DNA of 64,000 bases. Source: an uncultured Dokdonia sp. Its GTDB lineage: Bacteria > Bacteroidota > Bacteroidia > Flavobacteriales > Flavobacteriaceae. Made by a program: the position numbers and the translations under genes. Where the stretch lies: the NCBI RefSeq assembly GCF_947492815.1, contig NZ_CANLOB010000010.1, positions 62,001 to 126,000 of the forward strand. Reading direction: 5' to 3'. Shown here one piece after another: positions 45,276 through 52,851 of this stretch. Within the stretch, counting starts at the first letter, position 1; every line of letters starts with the position of its first letter. The notes below the pieces were generated by a model that was not told the DNA's origin, made no database searches, and saw only the letters and a list, made by a program, of their open reading frames with translations.

Positions 45276-45944
45276 ATGAAGCGATATATCGCCGAACTTA
45301 TTGGTACGTTTTCTATGGTTTTTTGTGGCTGTGGAGCAATGACTATAAATGAAATTACAAATGGTTCTGTAACACATCCAGGTATCGCTATTACTTGGGG
45401 GCTCATTGTGATGGGAATGATCTATGCCTTTGGAGATATTTCTGGGGCACATTTTAATCCAGCTGTGACGGTTGCTTTTGCTTACGCGAAAAAATTCTCT
45501 TGGCGCGAAGTTCCAAAATATATCATGGTACAAATCATCGGAGCGACACTCGCAGGGGCTATGCTTTGGTTTCTATTTCCCGAAAGCGAATTCCTAGGGA
45601 GTACGGTTCCACCAGATACTTTTGAACATTACAAAGCCTTTATACTAGAGATTTTACTTACTTTTTTCTTAATGCTAGTGATCATAAATGTATCTACGGG
45701 GTCTAAAGAAATAGGGGTAATTGCAGGAATTGCGATTGGAGGTATTGTACTACTAGAAGCCATGTTTGCAGGTCCTATGACCAATGCATCTATGAATCCT
45801 GCTCGTTCTCTCGGACCTGCTATATTTTCTGGAAAATGGCAACCTATGTGGTTATACGTTACCGCGCCTTTTATTGGAGCTCTTCTTGCTGTAATAAGTT
45901 GTAAGCTCGTAAAAGATGAGCAATGCTGTGATGATGATTGTTAA
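45276..45944 (+). CDS. Aquaporin/glycerol-facilitator-like channel (MIP family)
   Basis: 222 residues, six TMs. Both half-helix motifs are present: NPA at 61-63 (AHFNPAVT) and NPAR at 174-177 (SMNPARSLG). The filter positions, aligned by eye to AqpZ, read Trp41, Ala162 and Arg177. AqpZ has Phe and His at the first two, so this pore may be wider, closer to GlpF-like or metalloid-type channels. The protein is in the inner membrane. Its C-terminus ends in a Cys/Asp-rich tail (DEQCCDDDC). The stop overlaps the convergent gene by 4 nt. Confidence 0.9.
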   Translation: MKRYIAELIGTFSMVFCGCGAMTINEITNGSVTHPGIAITWGLIVMGMIYAFGDISGAHFNPAVTVAFAYAKKFSWREVPKYIMVQIIGATLAGAMLWFLFPESEFLGSTVPPDTFEHYKAFILEILLTFFLMLVIINVSTGSKEIGVIAGIAIGGIVLLEAMFAGPMTNASMNPARSLGPAIFSGKWQPMWLYVTAPFIGALLAVISCKLVKDEQCCDDDC

Positions 45945-46447
45945 AATATACTTTTAACCTTTCGCTTTAAGCGTTGGCTATCTGAATATAACATAACAAC
46001 TCCGCATTTACCATACGCTCCATATAATGCTAAAGCTATAGCTCCTTTTTTAAGCACAGTTACCCCATCAATATTTTTATTGTTTATGAGTTCAAGTACT
46101 CTATTTGTTTTTGGACTTTCATTCAGATCAAGAATATACAGATCCCCCTGAAGACTTAGAATAAACATGATTTTACATTCAAAATTTGTTTTTCCTACTG
46201 TTCTTTTTAATACTTCTGCTTTTTTAACACCTGTCAAACAGTAGCTTCTTTGTCGCTTATATACAGTATCTTCAAAAACTTTTCTTTTGATTTTAACTAT
46301 TTGATCAGATACTAGATTTAGCTTTTCAAATTCCTTAATCCATTCAGTATTATGCTCGTCAGTCAAGTATAAGTCATCTTTTAGTACTTGAGATACTATT
46401 ATTTCATTTACAAATAATGTTAAACCTAAGAATAATAATAGTTTCAT
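45941..46447 (-). CDS. Exported protein with TonB-plug-like C-terminus
   Basis: 168 residues. N-terminal signal MKLLLFLGLTLFVNEIIVSQ. The middle is charged with two Cys. The end, DGVTVLKKGAIALALYGAYG followed by KCGVVMLYS, matches the plug-domain pattern of SusC/TonB-dependent receptors (I-x-V-L-K-x-A-x-A-x-x-L-Y-G-x-x-G-x-x-G-V-V). No barrel follows. It could be a stand-alone plug-like protein. The function is unknown. It overlaps the end of the aquaporin gene by 4 nt on the other strand. Confidence 0.6.
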   Translation of the reverse strand: MKLLLFLGLTLFVNEIIVSQVLKDDLYLTDEHNTEWIKEFEKLNLVSDQIVKIKRKVFEDTVYKRQRSYCLTGVKKAEVLKRTVGKTNFECKIMFILSLQGDLYILDLNESPKTNRVLELINNKNIDGVTVLKKGAIALALYGAYGKCGVVMLYSDSQRLKRKVKSIF

Positions 46448-46655
46448 ATGCTACATATGTATCTCAAATGTAATAGTAACAAGGTCTGAATAAAATCTAA
46501 AACGAGTCAATGAGAGCGTTCATTTAGGCAAGTATACTTTTATAAACGTCTTCATGCTTATGAATGAATCCATAAACGTTAAGTCTTCTTCACTATACCG
46601 ACCTAATCTTTACAAAAGAATTGCCTAACTTTCTAAAGCTTTAAAAGGATACGAT

Positions 46656-47768
46656 ATGAATAGAAGAACATTTAACTCAAAACTATCAAAAGCAGTGGGA
46701 GGCGTTGCATTATTAAGTAACATTCCACTAGCGTGTGCTTTCGAGTCTTCAGAGAACAAAAAAAGTTTAGGTGTTGCGTTAGTTGGATTAGGCATTTACA
46801 GTACCTATGAACTCGCTCCTTCCCTATTAGAAACTACCCACTGTCATCTTGCTGGTATTGTCACAGGAACCCCGGAAAAAGAGAAAATCTGGTCAGAAAA
46901 ATATAATATTCCAAAAGAGAATATCTACAACTATGACAATTTTGACACCATCATAAACAATGATAATATAGACATTCTATATGTCGTATTACCCAATGCC
47001 ATGCATGCCGATTTTTGTATCCGAGCTGCCAAAGCAGGTAAACATGTGATCTGCGAAAAACCGATGGCTGTTAGTGTTGCAGAATGCCAAGCGATTATTG
47101 ATGCTTGTGCAAAAGCAAATGTAAAACTAAGCGTTGGCTATCGATTACACTCAGAACCACATACCCAAGAAATACAACGCATCGTCAAAGAAAAAGAGTT
47201 CGGTAAGATTAATTTCATCACTACAGAAGCTGGATATCCATCCTATGGAAATCCTGATCCAGATCAATGGCGTTTGAATAAAGCATTATCCGGAGGTGGT
47301 GCTTTAATGAATATGGGGGTTTATGCCATACAAGGAGCTATCTATGGCGCAGGAGAAAATCCTATTTCTGTAACTGCACAAGAGTTTAGTACAAAACCTG
47401 ATTATTTTAAAGATACCGATGAGACGATTACAGCACAATTTGAATTTCCAAGTGGTGCTGTAGGATCTATATTTACATCACATAATGCTAAAGCAGACCG
47501 CTTATATGCTTCCTGTGATAAGGGATGGTTTGAATTGGATGTTGCTTATACTTATGGTCCACTACACGGGCGTACCTCTAAAGGAAATGAAATCACATTC
47601 CTCCATAAAAGACAACAAGCATTGCAAATGGATGATTTTGCATTACATATCACTCAAGGACTTCCTAATAAAGTCCCTGGTAGCATGGGCTTAAGAGACC
47701 TTAAAATTGTTGAAGCCATTTATCAATCTATCAAAGAAGGAGGTGAAAAAATAGCCTTGAATTTATAG
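46656..47768 (+). CDS. Exported Gfo/Idh/MocA oxidoreductase (glucose-fructose-oxidoreductase-like)
   Basis: 370 residues. The start MNRRTFNSKLSKAVGGVALL has twin Arg and looks like a Tat signal, which fits export of an enzyme with a bound nucleotide. Rossmann motif GVALVGLGIYSTYELAP, then VICEKPMAVSVAEC near 132-145, with C-terminal GGGALMNMGVYAIQG near 214-228. Likely a periplasmic sugar oxidoreductase; the substrate is unknown. It is not visibly linked to neighbours. Confidence 0.87.
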   Translation: MNRRTFNSKLSKAVGGVALLSNIPLACAFESSENKKSLGVALVGLGIYSTYELAPSLLETTHCHLAGIVTGTPEKEKIWSEKYNIPKENIYNYDNFDTIINNDNIDILYVVLPNAMHADFCIRAAKAGKHVICEKPMAVSVAECQAIIDACAKANVKLSVGYRLHSEPHTQEIQRIVKEKEFGKINFITTEAGYPSYGNPDPDQWRLNKALSGGGALMNMGVYAIQGAIYGAGENPISVTAQEFSTKPDYFKDTDETITAQFEFPSGAVGSIFTSHNAKADRLYASCDKGWFELDVAYTYGPLHGRTSKGNEITFLHKRQQALQMDDFALHITQGLPNKVPGSMGLRDLKIVEAIYQSIKEGGEKIALNL

Positions 47769-47857
47769 CGTAATCAAATTTTTAATTTTGTTTAACCAAA
47801 TATGTTTTATTCTTAAACAAAATAATAATACATTTATGGTCTGTTATTAGATAGACT

Positions 47858-48334
47858 ATGAAAATATATACATTACATGCAAAGCAAAATCTCCCTATTT
47901 CTTTAGATGAAGCGTGGAGTTTGCTTTCTGATCCCAAAAACTTAAAGACCATTACCCCAGATTATATGGGGTTTGAAATCTTATCAGGAGCAGATAGACC
48001 CATGTATCCGGGGCAAATTATCCAATACATAGTCACGCCTGTTTTAGGGATAAAGACCAAATGGGTTACAGAAATCACACATGTACAGGATCATAAATAT
48101 TTTGTAGATGAGCAACGCTTTGGTCCTTATGCATTGTGGCATCACAAACACTTTATCAAAGAGATTCCTGGCGGTGTCGAAATGGAAGATATTGTAGATT
48201 ATAAAGTCCCGATGGGAATTTTGGGGCAACTCGTACATCCTATCTTGGTAAAGCCAAAACTCAATGAGATTTTCGAATATCGAAAAAAGAAATTAATAGA
48301 ACTCTATGGAGAATTTAAAGCTCCTACTTCATAA
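47858..48334 (+). CDS. SRPBCC-fold ligand-binding protein
   Basis: 158 residues, no signal. START/SRPBCC helix-grip pattern: IYTLHAKQNLPISLDEAW, LLSDPKNLKTITPDYM, GIKTKWVTEITHV and FGPYALWHHKHFIKE. C-terminal long helix with LVKPKLNEIFEYRKKKL. Similar proteins lie next to SDR and photolyase genes in many flavobacteria. It is 17 nt from the SDR gene, so the two are likely cotranscribed. Confidence 0.85.
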   Translation: MKIYTLHAKQNLPISLDEAWSLLSDPKNLKTITPDYMGFEILSGADRPMYPGQIIQYIVTPVLGIKTKWVTEITHVQDHKYFVDEQRFGPYALWHHKHFIKEIPGGVEMEDIVDYKVPMGILGQLVHPILVKPKLNEIFEYRKKKLIELYGEFKAPTS

Positions 48335-48351
48335 CTTATAATATAATACAC

Positions 48352-49050
48352 ATGTCAAAAAATATACTTTTAATAGGCGGTAGCCACGGGATTGGTTTTG
48401 AAATTGCTCAAAAACTACACACACAACATACTGTATATGTAGCCTCTAGAACTAATGAGAATCTAGGAAATCTAGATGTAAATCATATTGCATATGATGC
48501 AGAAAAAGATGAACTAGATCTTTCTGAATTACCTGATCATATTGACGGATTTGTATACTGCCCAGGAACGATCAACCTGAAACCATTCAAAATGCTCTCT
48601 ACCGATGTGTTTAGAAGTGATATGGAACTCAACTTCTTAAGCATGGTCAAAACCGTACATCAAGTGATGGAGCATCTTAAAAAATCAGAACAAGCAAGTC
48701 TTGTTTTCTTTAGTACTGTCGCTGTAAAAGTAGGAATGCCGTATCATACAAGTGTTGCCGCTGCCAAAGGAGCAATAGAAGGCTTTGCAAAAGCACTAGC
48801 GGCTGAGTATGCTCCAAAATTACGTGTCAATGTAATTGCACCTTCTCTTACAGATACACCACTTGCCAAACGTCTTTTAAGTAATGACAAGAAAAAAGAA
48901 ATGATGGATGCTAGACATCCCTTAAAGCGTGTTGGCGCACCAGAAGACATTGCCAATGTTGCTTCATTTTTACTAAGTGATGAAAGTAGTTGGATCACAG
49001 GTCAAGTACTAGGCGTTGATGGGGGAATGAGTACATTAAACGTCAACTAA
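48352..49050 (+). CDS. SDR-family protein lacking the usual catalytic tyrosine
   Basis: 232 residues. NAD(P)-binding GGSHGIG at 9-15, a substrate Ser at 121 (FFSTVAV) and Lys139. The usual Tyr-x-x-x-Lys is changed: four residues before Lys139 is Val135 (VAAAK); a Tyr is found at 131 instead. The C-terminal GVDGGMSTLNVN is normal. It may be inactive, use Tyr131, or act as a binding protein. It lies between the SRPBCC gene and the photolyase gene. Confidence 0.85.
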   Translation: MSKNILLIGGSHGIGFEIAQKLHTQHTVYVASRTNENLGNLDVNHIAYDAEKDELDLSELPDHIDGFVYCPGTINLKPFKMLSTDVFRSDMELNFLSMVKTVHQVMEHLKKSEQASLVFFSTVAVKVGMPYHTSVAAAKGAIEGFAKALAAEYAPKLRVNVIAPSLTDTPLAKRLLSNDKKKEMMDARHPLKRVGAPEDIANVASFLLSDESSWITGQVLGVDGGMSTLNVN

Positions 49051-49060
49051 TCATACTTGG

Positions 49061-49080
49061 TACGCTTTCGCGAAAGCGTA
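49061..49080. repeat. Dispersed palindrome, perfect 20-bp copy
   Basis: TACGCTTTCGCGAAAGCGTA, 10 nt after the SDR stop. Could act as a weak hairpin. Confidence 0.9.
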
Positions 49081-49157
49081 TACTGAAACTATTTAGGCAG
49101 GTAAGCAAAAGTATATTTTGAATGTCACACTGAGCTTGTCGAAGTGTAAAGCCGAAG

Positions 49158-49236
49158 TACGAAATCGAGCTTGCGAGACCTGCCTGCCGGCAGGCAGGTT
49201 CACGACCAAAGGGAAAGCGAAGCGATAAAACATACG
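49158..49236. repeat. Composite palindromic repeat, copy 6
   Basis: Contains TACGAAATCGAGCTTGCGAG, the perfect CCTGCCTGCCGGCAGGCAGG palindrome and TTCACGACCAAAGGGAAAGC. It is preceded at 49125-49146 by the separate CACTGAGCTTGTCGAAGTG element. Both fill the gap upstream of the photolyase. Confidence 0.88.
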
Positions 49237-49325
49237 CTGAGTGCATAGAAAAACACTAAATAAGATTTCCGCTGGAGTTTATACTGAGTAAAGTCAAAGT
49301 GCGGAAATGAAATAAGAAAGATCAA

Positions 49326-50654
49326 ATGAAAAAAGTAACCATCTTTTGGTTTAGACGCGACTTACGATTGGATGATAATATAGGGTTATATCATGCCTTA
49401 CAATCAGAATTCCCTGTACTTCCAATTTTTATTTTTGATAAAATAATTTTAGATAAACTTCCAAAAGACGATCCTCGGGTGACATTCATTTTTGAAACAC
49501 TCCAACACATGCGTCAGCAACTTCAAGAACAACATCAAAGTGCGATAGCTTTCTATTATGACTCACCCGAAGCTGTATTTGAAAAACTATCTACAACCTA
49601 TGAGATACAAGGTGTGTATACAAATCACGATTACGAGCCTTATGCGCGAGAAAGAGATGAAGAGATAAAGGGTTTGCTTTCGCGAACCTGTCTCGCCGGC
49701 AGGCAGGAGCGTATATCTTTTAACACCTATAAAGATCAAGTTATTTTTGAAAAAGATGAGATTGTAAAAAATGATGGCTTACCCTATGTGGTATATACGC
49801 CTTATAAAAATAAATGGAAAGAGCGCTTTAACCCTGAAGTTGATCTAAAAGAATATAATCTTGCTACATATCTAGGAAATCTAATACAGGATCGTGAGTT
49901 ACCTAATCTCACCCTAGAAGCCATGGGATTTGAGGAAGCAGCAATCAAGGTCCCAAGCTACACCGTTACAGAACATCTCATCGAAAATTATGAAGCAACG
50001 CGTAACTTTCCTGCAAAAGAAAATGGTACTTCCAGATTAGGACCTCATCTTCGCTTTGGTACGGTGAGTATACGCCAAATGGTCAAAAAAGCCATTGCAC
50101 AAGAAAATGAAATCTTCTGGAGCGAACTCATATGGCGAGAATTCTTTATGCAGATTCTCTGGCATTTTCCACATACCAAAGACAAGGCTTTCAAACCCAA
50201 ATATGATCGTATCGAATGGCGTAATAATGAAGCGGATTTTAAAAAATGGTGTGATGGTCAGACAGGATATGCCTTTGTAGATGCAGGTATGCGAGAATTA
50301 AATACGACAGGTTTTATGCATAATCGTGTACGTATGCTTGTAGCGAGTTTTTTATGTAAGCATCTTTTAATTGATTGGCGATGGGGAGAAGCCTATTTTG
50401 CAGAAAAATTATTAGATTATGACATGAGTGCCAATGTAGGAAATTGGCAATGGGCAGCGGGTTCTGGTGTTGATGCAGCGCCGTATTTTAGAATCTTTAA
50501 TCCTATCACGCAAATTGATAAGTTTGATAAACAAAAGGAATATATCAACACCTGGGTTCCAGAATTACAAGAACTTACCTACCCTCCTATGATGGTAGAT
50601 CATAAGATGGCACGCGAGCGATGCTTGAAAGTATATAAAGAGGCAGTGGGGTGA
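49326..50654 (+). CDS. phr: Deoxyribodipyrimidine photolyase (cryptochrome/photolyase family)
   Basis: 442 residues. N-terminal antenna domain begins TIFWFRRDLRLDDN. The FAD-binding domain shows TSRLGPHLRFGTVSIRQ, WSELIWREFFMQILWHFP, and WCDGQTGYAFVDAGMRELN, WQWAAGSGVDAAPYFRIFNP written in parts. It repairs UV-induced cyclobutane dimers with blue light. At residues about 117-130 the frame reads LSRTCLAGRQERI, which is a piece of the composite repeat (49676-49714) inserted in frame in the loop before KDQVIFEK. It lies after the SRPBCC-SDR pair. Confidence 0.93.
   Translation: MKKVTIFWFRRDLRLDDNIGLYHALQSEFPVLPIFIFDKIILDKLPKDDPRVTFIFETLQHMRQQLQEQHQSAIAFYYDSPEAVFEKLSTTYEIQGVYTNHDYEPYARERDEEIKGLLSRTCLAGRQERISFNTYKDQVIFEKDEIVKNDGLPYVVYTPYKNKWKERFNPEVDLKEYNLATYLGNLIQDRELPNLTLEAMGFEEAAIKVPSYTVTEHLIENYEATRNFPAKENGTSRLGPHLRFGTVSIRQMVKKAIAQENEIFWSELIWREFFMQILWHFPHTKDKAFKPKYDRIEWRNNEADFKKWCDGQTGYAFVDAGMRELNTTGFMHNRVRMLVASFLCKHLLIDWRWGEAYFAEKLLDYDMSANVGNWQWAAGSGVDAAPYFRIFNPITQIDKFDKQKEYINTWVPELQELTYPPMMVDHKMARERCLKVYKEAVG
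49676..49714. repeat. Repeat element inside the photolyase gene
   Basis: GCTTTCGCGAACCTGTCTCG, then CCGGCAGGCAGGAGCGTATA. It combines the left arm, the GGCAGGCAGG core and the right arm of the intergenic repeat, without shifting the reading frame. Confidence 0.8.
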
Positions 50655-50734
50655 CATAAACAAAACCTCTTTTATTCTGACTGTCTTCTAATTCTAAAAA
50701 GTGTATTTTAGTTACACATTAGAGGAGTCAGGAC

Positions 50735-51091
50735 GTGATCAAATCAAAAATTGAAATCCCAATAGACAAACTAACACTTTATAATAAAGTTGTTAAAGGC
50801 AATCCTGAAATTGAAAGAAAAGGAAAAACTACACCCTATACATCTATAAATGGTCATATGTTTTCATTTTTATCAAAAAATGGAACTATGGGATTACGTC
50901 TTTCTGAAAATGACAGAATTAATTTTATACAATACTTTGACAGTCAACTCTTGGAACAACATGGTAGAGTGATGAAGGAATATGTTACGATACCTAATGA
51001 CTTATTAGAAAATACTGAACAACTATCTGAATACTTACAAAAAAGCCTAGATTATGTTTCTTGCTTAAAACCAAAACCTACTAAAAAGTAA
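50735..51091 (+). CDS. TfoX/Sxy N-terminal-domain-like protein
   Basis: 118 residues from a GTG at 50735, preceded by AGAGGAG, an unusually good Shine-Dalgarno-like sequence for this genome. The body shows the TfoX N-terminal pattern: SINGHMFSFLSKNGTMGLRL, SENDRINF, then VMKEYVTIPNDLLEN and a helix ending DYVSCLKPKPTKK. TfoX/Sxy regulates competence in proteobacteria; short stand-alone forms occur widely with unknown roles. It lies between the photolyase gene and a remnant of a second photolyase 3' end. Confidence 0.8.
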   Translation: MIKSKIEIPIDKLTLYNKVVKGNPEIERKGKTTPYTSINGHMFSFLSKNGTMGLRLSENDRINFIQYFDSQLLEQHGRVMKEYVTIPNDLLENTEQLSEYLQKSLDYVSCLKPKPTKK

Positions 51092-51101
51092 AAGTTATAC
51101 C

Positions 51102-51329
51102 ATGATAATTGTACACGGAGGCTCTATATGGATATATTTAGTAATCTTTATTTTGATGATTGTTTTACCTTCAATCATCATTTTTCTACTACTTAAAAAA
51201 ATATTTTTCAAGAAATATCTAAAAAAGCAAAAGGACCGATCTATCAGATTAGTCTTGCAGATTTTTTTGTATTTATTAGCGTTATTACTAACATTTATAA
51301 TAATCAATAGTCTACAAGGAGTTTGGTAA
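51102..51329 (+). CDS. Small membrane protein
   Basis: 75 residues with two hydrophobic segments (about 7-28 and 50-70) separated by a very basic stretch FFKKYLKKQKDRSIRL. It starts 10 nt after the TfoX-like gene. No family is recognised. A frame on the opposite strand covers the same DNA but has no better features. Confidence 0.5.
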   Translation: MIIVHGGSIWIYLVIFILMIVLPSIIIFLLLKKIFFKKYLKKQKDRSIRLVLQIFLYLLALLLTFIIINSLQGVW

Positions 51330-51384
51330 TATTGATTCAAATTTCTTTATAACTTACGAGGCTTTATATATGTATTAGCAAATT

Positions 51385-51514
51385 TTGCAAGCAAAAAGAA
51401 TATATTAACACGTGCATTCTAAAGCTACAAGAGCTTACCTACCCACCTATGACGGTAGATCATAAAATGGCGCAGGAGCGTTGCTTGAAAGTGTATAAAG
51501 AGACTGTGGAGTGA
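51385..51514 (+). pseudogene. phr: Remnant of a photolyase 3' end
   Basis: Aligns without gaps to 50525-50654, the end of the intact photolyase gene, at an offset of 860 bp. In the same frame it reads QKEYINT, LQELTYPPMTVDHKMAQERC, LKVYKETVE and a TGA at 51512. Many differences are silent third-base changes, so it derives from a diverged but functional photolyase gene rather than from decay of a fresh duplicate. There is no start codon and the upstream part is missing. Confidence 0.85.
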
Positions 51515-51628
51515 TATACATTCTGAAAAAAATCTTACTCATTTGTATTAAATTTTATGGTATATTTTGAGGTGTTATTCAATACATAATCCTATTTATT
51601 GAAAAAAACTAAAAGTTTAAAAATAAAA

Positions 51629-52840
51629 ATGAATACTGAAAACAACATTTCAAAAGATAAAAACATTCTTTTGGTTTTGTCTGATATTACAGACAAGACA
51701 GATGAATTAACGTATCTAATTGAACATTTTTGTGGAACTGTTATAGATAACATTTCAGAAATCAAAAGAACCAAAGACCACACGAGACTTTATGTATGTG
51801 GGAACTTAAACAACTTTGAATACAAAAAAAAACCTCTATATATCATCCAAGAGCTATCCTCTAATTATGAAGATTTTGACACAAAAAACACTGCTCTAAT
51901 TACACTAGGGCAAGTACCTATTTCTATTTATAATGTAGGAGTATATTACCGACAATTATTTGGTGATAATGATTATTTTAATGCTATAAAATCTGAACAC
52001 ACATTTCAAGAACTCACAGAATCTAACAAGCAATCAACAGCTTTACGAAAAGGGATTTATCTGTCTGAGGTATCAAAGGATAAAGAGGAATCGTTACATT
52101 TTCACTTATTGCGATGTTCTAGTAACTTGACAGGGCCTACAGATAATTTCAGAAATACAGATCATCACATAGTAGGATTATTAAACAATGCTATCACGTA
52201 TGACTTTGAACAAGAGACAAAATTAAATCATGTACTTGCTCAAATATACCTAAACAAGAAAAAAACAGACGGCAAAAAGAAAGAAGTTAAAGCAAAAATT
52301 AAAGCGCATTCTGATAAAACAAAAGACATGCCTAAAGAAGGGCTTATTGCGTTTTGTACTTTTTATGATACTGCTAATTTTGAGCATTTACAACCTTCCA
52401 AAACAGACCCGTATGATTGGTGTTATAAACAAACAAGTGGATTAACACGATTGCTATTTAAATTAAAAAATACTGTTGATGATGATTCCTTGGAAAAAGA
52501 ATTCAGTGTTACGCTATACCCAAACTCTGCATTTTTAATTCCGCTTTCTACAAATAGATTGTATACTCATGAAATTAGACCGTCAGTTCTAAATATAGAT
52601 AAAATACCTATCAGGATGGGATATGTAGTACGCTGTTCTAACCTAGAAGCTGTTTATAAAAATGATCAAACCTATATCAAAGAACAAGGTGAATTAATAA
52701 AACTAGAGGAAATGACTCAAAAAACTATGGATACTTTACGAGAATCCTATTATGAGGAAAATAAAACAGAAAAAAGAGTCAAGTATGGTAATGTTCATTT
52801 TAGCATGAATTCAGGAGATTATGAGAAACCTATCTATTAA
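51629..52840 (+). CDS. AlkB-like 2OG-Fe(II) oxygenase candidate (first of pair)
   Basis: 403 residues from the ATG at 51629; a TTG at 51599 would add ten. The C-terminal half has a jelly-roll iron site: His227-x-Asp229 in KAHSDKTKDMP, His314 in NRLYTHEIRPS, and Arg329/Arg335 in RMGYVVR, which has the Arg-x5-Arg spacing of AlkB. The N-terminal 200 residues are not recognised. The HSDKTKDM motif is one I associate with eukaryotic-type oxygenase-like proteins. It is followed after 11 nt by a second oxygenase-like gene. Substrate unknown. Confidence 0.65.
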   Translation: MNTENNISKDKNILLVLSDITDKTDELTYLIEHFCGTVIDNISEIKRTKDHTRLYVCGNLNNFEYKKKPLYIIQELSSNYEDFDTKNTALITLGQVPISIYNVGVYYRQLFGDNDYFNAIKSEHTFQELTESNKQSTALRKGIYLSEVSKDKEESLHFHLLRCSSNLTGPTDNFRNTDHHIVGLLNNAITYDFEQETKLNHVLAQIYLNKKKTDGKKKEVKAKIKAHSDKTKDMPKEGLIAFCTFYDTANFEHLQPSKTDPYDWCYKQTSGLTRLLFKLKNTVDDDSLEKEFSVTLYPNSAFLIPLSTNRLYTHEIRPSVLNIDKIPIRMGYVVRCSNLEAVYKNDQTYIKEQGELIKLEEMTQKTMDTLRESYYEENKTEKRVKYGNVHFSMNSGDYEKPIY

Positions 52841-52851
52841 TATAGAAAATA

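Noticed and set aside
45102..45533. 143-codon minus-strand frame over the aquaporin gene
   Set aside because: It is antisense to a clear MIP gene; composition is that of a shadow frame.
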